From: Thioalkalivibrio sp. ALE14
Lineage (GTDB): Bacteria > Pseudomonadota > Gammaproteobacteria > Ectothiorhodospirales > Ectothiorhodospiraceae
Direction of reading: 5' to 3'
Assembly (NCBI RefSeq): GCF_000376845.1
Contig: NZ_AQXY01000026.1
Coordinates: forward strand, 1-64,000
Length of the DNA stretch: 64,000 bases
Part shown: piece by piece, positions 17,579-25,724 of the stretch
How positions within the stretch are numbered: position 1 is the first letter of the stretch
Layout: every line of letters starts with the position of its first letter
The notes under the pieces: generated by a model
Told to the model about the DNA's origin: nothing
Seen by the model: the letters and a program-made list of their open reading frames with translations, nothing else
Database searches by the model: none
Program-made: the position numbers and the translations under genes

Positions 17579-18553
17579 TCAGGCTGCCTGGCGGGAGGCG
17601 TTGCCGGAGCGGCGGCGCATGCCACCGACCCCGATGAAGCCCGCCAGGATCAGCAGGGACAGGCCCATCAGCGCCAGGGTACCCGGCTCCGGCACCGCGA
17701 AGCGCAGGCTGCCGTCGTGGGTGGACTGAGTTTCGCTGAAGAGGGTTTGCCCTTCGCGCTCGTCGCCGTAGACGTTGTTGGCGTCTTCGCCGAAGAAGGT
17801 CTCGGGGGGCGGTGTTTGGATCGTGCCGGCGCTGGCGAAGGCCGAGACGATGAACGTCGGGGCGCCTTCCTCGTCCTCGAGCAGATCGGCGAAGTCGATG
17901 CCGTCAGAGGTGAACCAGAAGCCCGGCAGGACGTTCACGACCTGAAATTCGAAGGTGAAGGCCCCTTCGATGAAGGCGCCGCCCGCGCTTTCAAACTCCA
18001 GGATGCTGTTCCCGGACTTCAGGGCCAGCTCCATCACCTGTTCGCCGGCACTGTAGTGGGCCTGCGCCGCTTCATAGTCCTGACCGAAACCGGGACTCGT
18101 CGAGTCGGACATGAAGAGCTGGAAGTTGTCGGTGCCCACCGAGGTGTAGTTGGCGTTGACCACGTAGTTGCCGCCGACAGTATCGGTCCCGGTGACCACC
18201 CCGCGCAGTTCATCCCAGAGGAGCCCCATGGAATATGTGGCGCCAATGAAGTCGGGCCCGGACTGGGGTGCTGACCCACCACCCGAGGTGCGGTAGGACG
18301 AGGCATCGCCGTAGCCACGGTCATAGAAGACATCGCCGACCTGAACCGGGTTGCCGGGGTTCTGAACGTACTGGAAGGTCTGGGTGTTCAGGTCGAACTG
18401 GATGCGGCGGACGTTTTCGACCGAACCGCTGTAGTCCGCGGTGGCGTCGAGGTTGATGTCGAAGTCGATGATCTCTGCCGCTGTCGCCGTGCTCGCGCCG
18501 GCGGCGAACATGCCGACAAAGAGCGAAGCGAGAAGTACTTTTTTCGCGTTCAT
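17579..18553 (-). CDS. PEP-CTERM domain protein (exosortase substrate)
   Basis: A 324-residue secreted protein. It has a cleavable signal peptide (hydrophobic residues about 5-25, ending ATAAE), a beta-rich middle region without a recognised enzymatic motif, and a classic PEP-CTERM tail: the VPEPGTLALMG motif, a membrane segment, then basic residues GMRRRSG. Such tails are recognised and cut by exosortase A, encoded at 36543-38093. A good ribosome-binding site (AGGAGAG) precedes the ATG. The gene is monocistronic, with its own terminator and a sigma-54-type promoter about 90 bp upstream. It is the only PEP-CTERM protein seen in this window. Its function beyond being an exosortase substrate is not known; an extracellular matrix or EPS-associated role is likely. 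Confidence 0.93.
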   Translation of the reverse strand: MNAKKVLLASLFVGMFAAGASTATAAEIIDFDINLDATADYSGSVENVRRIQFDLNTQTFQYVQNPGNPVQVGDVFYDRGYGDASSYRTSGGGSAPQSGPDFIGATYSMGLLWDELRGVVTGTDTVGGNYVVNANYTSVGTDNFQLFMSDSTSPGFGQDYEAAQAHYSAGEQVMELALKSGNSILEFESAGGAFIEGAFTFEFQVVNVLPGFWFTSDGIDFADLLEDEEGAPTFIVSAFASAGTIQTPPPETFFGEDANNVYGDEREGQTLFSETQSTHDGSLRFAVPEPGTLALMGLSLLILAGFIGVGGMRRRSGNASRQAA

Positions 18554-18642
18554 GGGGCTCTCCTGATGCTCAATTTACAGCGATTCAACCATCGCCGGGG
18601 TCTGGCCTGGTGGCCGTGTCTGTTGCTTTCGGTTGAATACAA

Positions 18643-18658
18643 AGCAGGCTCCGTGCCA
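18643..18658 (-). promoter_or_regulatory. Sigma-54 (RpoN) promoter of the PEP-CTERM gene
   Basis: The minus strand reads TGGCACGGAGCCTGCT. Compared with the consensus TGGCAC-N5-TTGCA, the -24 element is perfect and the -12 element keeps the essential GC with the right spacing. It lies about 90 bp upstream of the PEP-CTERM start codon and matches the presence of a GAFTGA-containing activator (PrsR) in the same locus. Read by eye; not tested against other matches in the genome. Confidence 0.8.
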
Positions 18659-18933
18659 ATTTCCCGGCTCGGGGTGGAGGCCTCTCAAGACATTGAAAAT
18701 AAAGGAGGAAAGTGGGGGTCATGTGCTGGGCCATGGGCCGCGTGATCGCAGGAGGGTCTTGTGGCCGGGGAACTGTAAAGGGTGTCGACGAGCGGGCCGG
18801 CTGGATGAGGCCGTCAGGACGCCCGAAACCGGAGAAACCGGTAAAGAATGTGCAAAAACATAGGGTTGTGCGGATTACTTGGCTTGTAAAGCATCTCGAC
18901 AGCCCGGTCGCCAGAGGCGCGGCCGGGGCTCGG
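18659..18933. other. Upstream region of the sigma-54 promoter; no gene seen
   Basis: This stretch lies between the RND permease stop and the sigma-54 promoter. It has no supported gene; short frames on the plus strand lack recognisable protein features. It is the natural place for enhancer sites of PrsR, but I did not find a clear pair of matching palindromes. Confidence 0.4.
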
Positions 18934-21192
18934 TCAGGCCGTGCGGGCCCGCGCGAGCCGGTGCCCGACGACCAGCAGGGCCGGTAGTACCAGCAGGTCG
19001 AACAGTAGCGCCGCGATCAGCCCGAAGGCGGTCAACCAGCCAAAGGCGGCCGTGGGCTGGAAGTCGGACAGGGCCAGCAGCAGGAACTGGCCCACCAGCA
19101 CGATGGTGGTGGCGGTGATCGCGCGCCCGCTGCGGCGGAAGCTGCGGGCGAGGGCCCAGGCGACCGGGCTGCCACGCCCGCGGCGCTGGCGATAGTTGTG
19201 CAGGATGTGGATGGTGTCGTCCACGGCGATCCCGATGGCGACACTGGCAATCATGGCCGTGGCCATGTCCAGCCAGATCCCCAGCAGGCCCATCAGGGCG
19301 AAGATCATCGCCACCGGTGCCAGGTTGGGGATCATGCTGAGGAGGGTCAGGGGGATCGAGCGCCACATCAGCAGCATCAGCAGCGTGATCATCGCGGCCA
19401 CGGCATACAGGCTGTGGAGTTGCCCCTCGATCAGCAGGCGCTCCTGGTCCGCGAACAGTCGGGCCATGCCGGCCATGTCCCACTCGAGGTCGGCCGGTGG
19501 ATTGGCGTCCAGATGGGCGCGCAGGTCGTTCATCAGCACGTTGATGGCGCGGGCGCCGTGGGCGTTCAGATTGAGCAGGATGCGGCTGCGTTCGAAGTCC
19601 CGGTCGACGGCATCGAACAGATCGCGGCCGTCGTAGATGAACAGGTACTGGGCGACCAGGTTGGGGTCGTCCGGGATCCGCCGGTATGCCGGGTCTTCCT
19701 CGTTGAAGGCCCAGTGCATCTCGGCGACGAGATCCGGCAGGGACAGGCTGTAGTCGACTTCGGGGCGCTGGTCCAGCCAGTGCTGCACCCGCTGGATGGC
19801 CTGCAGGCGTTCCGGGTCCTGGAGGCTGTCCCACTCCGGGCCGTCGAACACCACCTCCAGTGCCATCACCCCGGAGAGTTCGTTCTCCACCGCACGGGTC
19901 GCCTGGGTGATCGAGTGGTCGTCGTCGAAGAAGGCGTAGAGATCGGTTTCGACCTCGACATGCCGGATCTGCGGGATGGCCAGCGCCAGCAGGATGGCCG
20001 TGGCCAGCAGGACCCAGCCGGCCCGGCGGATCGCCAGGTGTGCCGCCAGCGCCGTCACGCGGTCCAGCAGGCGCAGCCCGCGCCGGGGCGCGAGCCAGTT
20101 GCCACGGTCCCAGCGCACCATGATCGCCGGCAGGATCAGCAGCACGACCGCTGCCGCGACGAGGACGCCAAAGGCCCCGATCAGGCCGAAGGTCTCGATC
20201 GGCCGGATGCTGCTGACCTGCAGCGAGGCGAGCCCCGCCGCCGTGGTCAGCGCCATGAACCACGTGGGCCGGGCCACGGCGGAAAGCGCCGCTTCCACTC
20301 GCGCGCGCCCCCGGTGGCCACGTTGCGCGGCGTGCAGCATGGCGTTGAAGAAGTGCATCAGCATCGCCACGGTGAGCGCGGTCAGTAGTGGCGGCAGGAT
20401 GGCGGAGATCAGCGTGAACGGCCGGTCGAGCAGGATCAGCAGGGCGATCGCGGGCCCGGTGACCGCGCTGATGGTGGCCGCGGACAGCACGACCACCAGC
20501 GGGCGCCGGAACAGCCACCACAGGAGCAGGAGGCTCACGGTCATAGTGCCCGGAACCAGGAAGGCGAGGTCCTTGACCATCGCCCGGAGCTGGGCGACAT
20601 CCAGGGCAATATGGCCGGCGATGGCGGCCAGCTCGCCTTCCAGTTCGTGTTCCCGGATCCGGTCGCGCAGCAGGCGTTCCAGCTGCAGGCGTTGCAGGCT
20701 GTTGTCCAGCGCGTGCGGCCGCACCACCACGGCCAGGGCCTCGCCCCCGGGACCGGCCACCAGGCCGGGCGCGAAGCGATCGCGCAGCACCCGCTCGCGC
20801 CATTGTTCCGGGGTGCGCTCGTCCAGCGCGCGACCGTCCACCAGGCGGTCCACGGTAAAGCCGTCCGTCGTCGCCCGGATGTGGTCCAGGGTGGTGACCG
20901 ACAGCACCCGTTCGACGCTCGGGTCGGACTCCATGTCCTGTACCAGCGCGTCGATGCGTTGCAGGAAATCGGTCTCGAACAGGTGACTTCCGGTAAACAG
21001 GCCGACCAGCACCTGGTCCTGGGGGAAGCGCTCGCGCAGTTCGCGATCGAAGGTGACGGCCGGGGCGTCCTCGGGGAAGTACGACTCGGGTGCGTTGTCC
21101 AGATTGACCTGTAGCAGGACCGGGCCGGGCAGCAGGATCAGCAGGGCCAGGATGCCCAGGGCCAGGAGGGGGTGCCCCAGGAACCAGCGCAT
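18934..21192 (-). CDS. RND/MMPL-family export permease
   Basis: A 752-residue inner-membrane transporter with the two-fold RND layout: one N-terminal membrane helix, a large periplasmic loop (about 30-220), a five- to six-helix bundle, a second loop (about 420-590) and a second bundle. The second bundle contains ASVAIGIAVDDTIHILHNYR, typical of sterol-sensing-domain-like MMPL/HAE3 transporters. These move lipids or other hydrophobic molecules out of the inner membrane using the proton gradient. It overlaps the upstream beta-barrel gene by one base and is the last gene of the minus-strand operon starting at 27143. Together with a LolA-like protein and a beta-barrel it could form an inner-to-outer-membrane export route. 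Substrate unknown. Confidence 0.85.
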   Translation of the reverse strand: MRWFLGHPLLALGILALLILLPGPVLLQVNLDNAPESYFPEDAPAVTFDRELRERFPQDQVLVGLFTGSHLFETDFLQRIDALVQDMESDPSVERVLSVTTLDHIRATTDGFTVDRLVDGRALDERTPEQWRERVLRDRFAPGLVAGPGGEALAVVVRPHALDNSLQRLQLERLLRDRIREHELEGELAAIAGHIALDVAQLRAMVKDLAFLVPGTMTVSLLLLWWLFRRPLVVVLSAATISAVTGPAIALLILLDRPFTLISAILPPLLTALTVAMLMHFFNAMLHAAQRGHRGRARVEAALSAVARPTWFMALTTAAGLASLQVSSIRPIETFGLIGAFGVLVAAAVVLLILPAIMVRWDRGNWLAPRRGLRLLDRVTALAAHLAIRRAGWVLLATAILLALAIPQIRHVEVETDLYAFFDDDHSITQATRAVENELSGVMALEVVFDGPEWDSLQDPERLQAIQRVQHWLDQRPEVDYSLSLPDLVAEMHWAFNEEDPAYRRIPDDPNLVAQYLFIYDGRDLFDAVDRDFERSRILLNLNAHGARAINVLMNDLRAHLDANPPADLEWDMAGMARLFADQERLLIEGQLHSLYAVAAMITLLMLLMWRSIPLTLLSMIPNLAPVAMIFALMGLLGIWLDMATAMIASVAIGIAVDDTIHILHNYRQRRGRGSPVAWALARSFRRSGRAITATTIVLVGQFLLLALSDFQPTAAFGWLTAFGLIAALLFDLLVLPALLVVGHRLARARTA

Positions 21193-23147
21193 CAGAACTG
21201 CCCCCGCCAGCCGGTCACGAGCATGCGGTTATCGCGGTAGAAGCCCCCGGTTGTGCCCTCGGCCCCGTCCAGCCAGTGCAGGCCGATATAGAACTCCATG
21301 GGTTCGCGGGCAATCCAGGTCAACTCCGGGTTCAGGTAGATGTCGCGCCGGTTCAGGCCGAACGAATAGCGCAGGCGAGCCCGCCAGTTGTAGGCGGCAA
21401 ACGGGCTTTCCAGTTCTCCGGTGAGGAAGTAGCTTTCGCGGGCGTCCAGCATGTCGCCGGCATCGATCAGGTGCTGGCCGGCCAGCTGGGTCGTCATGCG
21501 GAAGTCCCCGTCGCCGGGGAAGCCCTCGGCGCCGATCACCCAGTCGACGCCTTCCACCGTTGTCTGGCGCAGGTCGTCCGCGCGGGTGACCGGTACATCG
21601 CCCAGCCAGGCGGCCTCGGCGCGCCAGGTCCAGGCCCCCGCCGCAAAGGCGGTGTCACCGCCGACGACCCAGGTGCGCGGGTGTACGGCCTCCAGCGTCG
21701 GGTTGTCGGCCGGCTGGCCGGTCAGGATGGCCTGTCGGGTGTCGGTATCGAAGCGGTAGTAGGGCTGCGAGTGCCGGGCACGCTGAACGGTGACGGCGAA
21801 GTCGGCACCCCGCCCGGAACGCCCCAGCCGTACCCCGGCGCCGCCGTTGCCGGAGACGTCGTCGTCGAGCGCGGCCTGTTCGATCACCGGCGCCAGCGCC
21901 GGGTCCTGCGGCAGTCCCAGCAGGCGTCCGCGGTTGCGGTCCACCGGGTGCCAGAGGCTGTCACGGTCGGGGAGCTCCGCCGGGCGAAAGATGGGCAGGA
22001 ACACCAGGTCGGCGTGCCAGGGCCCTTCGAAGAATTCCGCGCGAATGGCTGGGTTCGCGCGGCGGCGATCGGCGTAGGGGTCCAGCCCGAAGCGGGTCAG
22101 GTCCTTGGTGCTGAGCCGGTCGGTGGGCGGGATCTCGTCCACCCGTCCCCACAGGATGCGCTGGGTGCCCACGGTGACGCGCGTACGATCGCCGCGGTAG
22201 CGCAGGAAGTTTTCGTCGTAGTCGGCGCGTGCGCGGGTGGTGCTCGGGTAGTCGCCGCCCTGCTGGGCCTGGATGTCCGCGCGCGCGCCCAGGCGCAGCT
22301 CCCAGGCCTCGTTCAGGTCGCGGCGGGCACTGACCACGCCGCGGCCGTGCTGCACATGGTCCACGGGGCGCCCGGATGTGCCCAGCATGCCCAGTTCGAT
22401 GCGGGCGTCCTCTACCCGCAGGTCCCAGGCGGCGGCGCCGGTCTGGGTGTCCGCGTCCGCATCCTCGGCCGACTCCTCGCCAAACACGAACGTGCGTTGC
22501 GCTTCGTCTTCGGCATCGTTCCTGGCGCCGTCGCGCTCCGGCGCCGGGGTGTCGGGCGCGGCGTCGCCCGCGGGGGCGGGGGATGCCTCCGCGACGGCCA
22601 CGGGCTCAGCGGTGGGCCCAGGCCCAGCCGTGGGCATGTCCGGGACCTGCAGCACCGCGCCGGCGCGCAGGGTATGCACGTCGCCGTCGAAGGCGTGCGG
22701 ATTGTGCTCGAACAGGCGCTGGACCATCTCCCGGGTGGGGATGCTCGGGTCCGGGCGCAGGCGCTCGGCCACGCTCCACAGGGTGTCGCTGGCGCGCACT
22801 GTGTAGTGGTTGCCGGCGTTCGGGATGGGCGAGGGTTCGGTGCGCGCAAGCTGCTCCGGCGCGGGCGGCAGGAGCGTGGCCCCGGCCTTCAGGCCCTCGG
22901 GTCCGCCGTCAAAGGCATCCGGGTTGCGGGCATACAGTGCCTGCGCCATGGCCTGGATGCGGACGGACGGGTCGGGGCGCAGGTCGCGGGCGATGCTCCA
23001 GAGGGTGTCGCCCGGCTGCACCGTGTAGGGGGCCGGCGACGCGGTGGCCAGCGGCAGCGGCGCCAGCACCAGCAGCCCGGCGAGCACCGCTACGCGGTAG
23101 CCCCCGGGCAGAAGGCCGCCGGCGTCATGGACGATGGGGGCGCGCAA
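21192..23147 (-). CDS. Fusion of two LysM/FimV-like domains with an outer-membrane beta-barrel (DUF1302-like)
   Basis: A 651-residue protein. After a signal sequence (about residues 18-37) come two similar LysM-type segments, YTVQPGDTLWSIARDLRPDP (about 41-60) and YTVRASDTLWSVAERLRPDP (about 114-133), each followed by an (A/H)FDG-type stretch. This resembles the N-terminus of FimV. An Ala/Pro-rich acidic linker follows (about 180-240). The last 400 residues alternate polar and aromatic residues and end in GWRGQF, with a terminal Phe as in outer-membrane beta-barrels; segments such as RVTVGTQRILWGRVDEIPPT recall DUF1302-type proteins. The LysM part could bind peptidoglycan while the barrel sits in the outer membrane. 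It overlaps the LolA-like gene by 23 bp and the RND gene by 1 bp. Confidence 0.72.
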   Translation of the reverse strand: MRAPIVHDAGGLLPGGYRVAVLAGLLVLAPLPLATASPAPYTVQPGDTLWSIARDLRPDPSVRIQAMAQALYARNPDAFDGGPEGLKAGATLLPPAPEQLARTEPSPIPNAGNHYTVRASDTLWSVAERLRPDPSIPTREMVQRLFEHNPHAFDGDVHTLRAGAVLQVPDMPTAGPGPTAEPVAVAEASPAPAGDAAPDTPAPERDGARNDAEDEAQRTFVFGEESAEDADADTQTGAAAWDLRVEDARIELGMLGTSGRPVDHVQHGRGVVSARRDLNEAWELRLGARADIQAQQGGDYPSTTRARADYDENFLRYRGDRTRVTVGTQRILWGRVDEIPPTDRLSTKDLTRFGLDPYADRRRANPAIRAEFFEGPWHADLVFLPIFRPAELPDRDSLWHPVDRNRGRLLGLPQDPALAPVIEQAALDDDVSGNGGAGVRLGRSGRGADFAVTVQRARHSQPYYRFDTDTRQAILTGQPADNPTLEAVHPRTWVVGGDTAFAAGAWTWRAEAAWLGDVPVTRADDLRQTTVEGVDWVIGAEGFPGDGDFRMTTQLAGQHLIDAGDMLDARESYFLTGELESPFAAYNWRARLRYSFGLNRRDIYLNPELTWIAREPMEFYIGLHWLDGAEGTTGGFYRDNRMLVTGWRGQF

Positions 23148-23943
23148 GGCTCGGGTCCGACAGGCCGCGGAGGGTGAACAGTTCGTCCGGGAGACCGCTG
23201 TTGTAGGTCACGTCCTCGACCTCGAGGATGGTGGTGCGGCCGCTGGCGAGATGGGTCATGGAGCTGCGGGTGACCGTCCAGTAGCCCTGGATGTCCTCGA
23301 TCCGTTGCACCTCCAGGCGTTTCGCTGGCTCGTCGCCCCCCTCGTAGAGGTCGATCCGCAACGGCAACCGGGTCTCCTCGTGGATCCAGCTGACGCGCTT
23401 GCTGTAGACGGAGTTGCCGCTGTCCACCGGGATGCTCTCGAGGACGGTGACGGGGGTCCCTTCGTAGGTGTCCTCACCCAGGATGCGATGGTGGTCCTTG
23501 TGCGGCTCGCGGTCTTCCAGGTCCTCGAAGTAGAGCTCGGACTGCACAAAGCTGCCGCCGCGGTTTTCGCTGCTGATGCGGCGTTCGCGCTGGATGGCGG
23601 GGAGATAGAGCCACTGGTCGACATCCCCGCCGGGGTGGTTGTGGATCAGGATGGCCGTGTCGGCGATGTTGCGTGGCGACGTGAAGCGGATGAGGTTGCG
23701 GCTGGCGCCGGGCTCCTCGCCTTCCAGGCGGTACTCGTAGCTTTCGCGCACGCGCTCGCGGCGTCCGCCGCCGGTGAGCGTCATGATCCCCCGGGTGACG
23801 GCATCGTCGCCTTCCGGGCGCTCGTGTACGGCGCGCGCCAGGTCGCGTGCGGTGGATTCCTCGGCCAGGGCCGCGGGGGGCAGCGTGCCGCCCGACAGCA
23901 GCAGGGCGACGGTACCGACGAACATGGCGATCCGGCTGATCAT
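23125..23943 (-). CDS. LolA-like outer-membrane lipoprotein-sorting protein
   Basis: A 272-residue periplasmic protein with a signal peptide (about residues 3-27) and a LolA/LolB-like fold predicted from its pattern. Family-like pieces include RNLIRFTSPRNIADTAIL, DQWLYLPAIQRERRISSENR and GSFVQSELYFEDLED, as in the group of outer membrane lipoprotein-sorting proteins encoded beside MMPL/RND permeases. I use the ATG at 23943; an upstream ATG at 23994 would add 17 residues in front of the signal sequence and overlap the ThiF gene. Such proteins carry lipids across the periplasm. Position between a ThiF-like gene and the barrel/RND genes suggests it shuttles the exported molecule. Confidence 0.82.
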   Translation of the reverse strand: MISRIAMFVGTVALLLSGGTLPPAALAEESTARDLARAVHERPEGDDAVTRGIMTLTGGGRRERVRESYEYRLEGEEPGASRNLIRFTSPRNIADTAILIHNHPGGDVDQWLYLPAIQRERRISSENRGGSFVQSELYFEDLEDREPHKDHHRILGEDTYEGTPVTVLESIPVDSGNSVYSKRVSWIHEETRLPLRIDLYEGGDEPAKRLEVQRIEDIQGYWTVTRSSMTHLASGRTTILEVEDVTYNSGLPDELFTLRGLSDPSLARPHRP

Positions 23944-23947
23944 GGCG

Positions 23948-24850
23948 TCATTGTACTCCGGGGTTCGCGGCCCGCTGCCGGGCGCGCTGGGCATGCAGCC
24001 GTTTGCGGGCGATGCGGATCAGGAGGCGATGGAGCGGATTGCGGTTGCCCCCGGGGCGCCACGTTCGCGCGAGGCGCTGGCGGTAGGCGTCGAAGTGCAC
24101 ACCCCGCGGGGCCCAGGTGATCGAGCCACGGCCCAGTAGAAGCTTGAGCACCTCGGTCCCCATGACCCCGGCGCACAGGTCGCAGGCCATGGGGGTGGAG
24201 GGGCCGCGCCGCGCGGCCAGGTCGACGGCCGTCGGGTCGGCCAGGTAGCCCATCTGCAACATGGCGGGCGCGAGGCCGATCATGAAGCGGAGGGCCAGTT
24301 CTTCGTCGTCGAGGTCGTCGTGCAGGTCGAAGTAGGCATCGAAGCTCATCCCGCCGGGGCGGAAATTCAGGAGCGCCGCCCCCATTCCGAGCGGCGCGAC
24401 CGTGACGGCGGGTATGCCGCGCTCCGCGCAGGCCGCGAATACCTGGCGGCGAATGTCGAAGGCGAAGAAATCGAGGCCATCGACATACACATCCACGCCC
24501 GCGAGAAAGGTGTCCAGGTTGTCCGGCTGGACACCCTGCGGGAAGGCGTCGATCTCGAGCTCCGGATTGATGTCGCGCGCCATCTCCTCCAGCACCTCGA
24601 CCTTGGGGCGGTCCAGGCGCGAGAGTGCCGCGCCAACCTGGCGGTTCATGTTGTGCAGTTCGAAGATATCCGGATCGGCAATGCGGAAGCGGCCGATCCC
24701 GAGGCGGACGAGCGTGAGCAGGTGCGCCCCGCCGACGCCGCCAAGGCCGGCGATTGCGACCCGCGCCCCGCGTAGCTGCTGCAGCTCACCGGTCGTGACC
24801 CAGCCAACCGTGCGGGCGAAGGCGGTTTGGTAGTCGAAGCCCGAACTCAA
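23948..24850 (-). CDS. ThiF/E1-like adenylating enzyme
   Basis: A 300-residue member of the ThiF/MoeB/E1 family, which adenylate carboxyl groups. The nucleotide-binding part is clear: VAIAGLGGVGGAH (about 30-42), IADPDIFELHNMNRQ with the conserved Asp and the N-x-NRQ element, and RPKVEVL. One CxxC (ACDLCAG) is present, but the second Cys pair of the usual zinc site is not visible near the C-terminus, which ends in an Arg-rich tail. No ThiS/MoaD-like carrier protein is encoded nearby. It overlaps the upstream acyltransferase gene by 4 bp. In this setting it may activate a carboxylate for the two acyltransferases, or cyclise or modify their product; that is inference. Confidence 0.8.
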   Translation of the reverse strand: MSSGFDYQTAFARTVGWVTTGELQQLRGARVAIAGLGGVGGAHLLTLVRLGIGRFRIADPDIFELHNMNRQVGAALSRLDRPKVEVLEEMARDINPELEIDAFPQGVQPDNLDTFLAGVDVYVDGLDFFAFDIRRQVFAACAERGIPAVTVAPLGMGAALLNFRPGGMSFDAYFDLHDDLDDEELALRFMIGLAPAMLQMGYLADPTAVDLAARRGPSTPMACDLCAGVMGTEVLKLLLGRGSITWAPRGVHFDAYRQRLARTWRPGGNRNPLHRLLIRIARKRLHAQRARQRAANPGVQ

Positions 24851-25722
24851 CGCATCAACCCGTGGTATCCATTTTCAGGTGCTGTTGGTGGCGGTATGCG
24901 GGTCCGGCCGGCCGGCAAGCCCGTGGCAGGCATCACGACGCCACGTGGCCAGGCCGTCTTCGCTGGCATGACGGCGGGTTGCGGAAGCGGTCCGCGCAAC
25001 AGGGTCGACTCCACGTATCCGCACAGCTCGCTCAGGGCGCTCGACCGCCGGATGCTTTCGTGTGCCTCGCCGGAGTCGATGTAGAACGCGGCGCGCTTGC
25101 CATGATAGTGCACGACCTCGCCGACCTGGGTGAACTCCAGCCCGGTGTGTCGCAGGATCCGGGCAAGGGCCGGCTCCATCATCGCGAAGGCGTGTTGCTT
25201 GCGATAATGCACGCAAAGCAGGGTTGCGGCCACGAACAGGCTGACCGCCAGGATCGGGAATACGCGAATCTGGTCCTGCGAGAGCTTCAGGGCCTCGATG
25301 TCGCCGATCGGCGTGGCGGCCTCGCCATTCCGTCGCCGGAACATGCCGTGCACGGCCAGCCGGGAGACCTCGCAGATGCTGTCGCGGTCCAGGCGGTCGG
25401 GGCGCCAGGCACTGTCGAAGAAGCTGTCGGCGCAGTGGCGTTCCATGGGCAACTCGCCGATCGGGTCATGGGTGTCGACATGCACCACCCGCACGCAGCC
25501 GGCGGCCATACCGCTGGGCTTGTGTTCCAGCAGACAATGCCAGGCCTGGGTGTCGTATTCGTCGACCTCCTTGTGGCCCGGGCAGTCTTCCTCGCGTTCG
25601 AAGCCGAACTCCTTGCAGTACACCTGATAGCGAAGGTGCTGGATATCCTCCAGGTCCTGCCCCACGCGCTTGGAGAGCTCGAAGTACCGTTTGAATGCGC
25701 TGACCACCGAGTCGTTTTCCAC
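24847..25722 (-). CDS. Exosortase-associated acyltransferase, LuxI/FeeM-like (first copy)
   Basis: A 291-residue protein of the PEP-CTERM/exosortase-associated acyltransferase family (TIGR03694 type), related to acyl-homoserine-lactone synthases and N-acyl amino acid synthases. Family marks are HLRYQVYCKEFGF near the N-terminus and ICEVSRLAVHG, which corresponds to the E-x-SR motif of LuxI. The GTG start at 25722 is supported by AGGAGG about 8 bp upstream; the frame is open further up to 26235, but that part overlaps the other acyltransferase gene. Predicted reaction: transfer of a fatty acyl group from acyl-ACP or acyl-CoA to an amine. Product unknown. The C-terminal 60 residues are Pro/Ala-rich and not conserved in type. 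Confidence 0.85.
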   Translation of the reverse strand: MENDSVVSAFKRYFELSKRVGQDLEDIQHLRYQVYCKEFGFEREEDCPGHKEVDEYDTQAWHCLLEHKPSGMAAGCVRVVHVDTHDPIGELPMERHCADSFFDSAWRPDRLDRDSICEVSRLAVHGMFRRRNGEAATPIGDIEALKLSQDQIRVFPILAVSLFVAATLLCVHYRKQHAFAMMEPALARILRHTGLEFTQVGEVVHYHGKRAAFYIDSGEAHESIRRSSALSELCGYVESTLLRGPLPQPAVMPAKTAWPRGVVMPATGLPAGRTRIPPPTAPENGYHGLMR

Positions 25723-25724
25723 GA

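Noticed and set aside
18633-18863. Small plus-strand frames in the gap upstream of the sigma-54 promoter
   Set aside because: No recognisable features, overlapping alternatives in two frames, and the region is better explained as regulatory.
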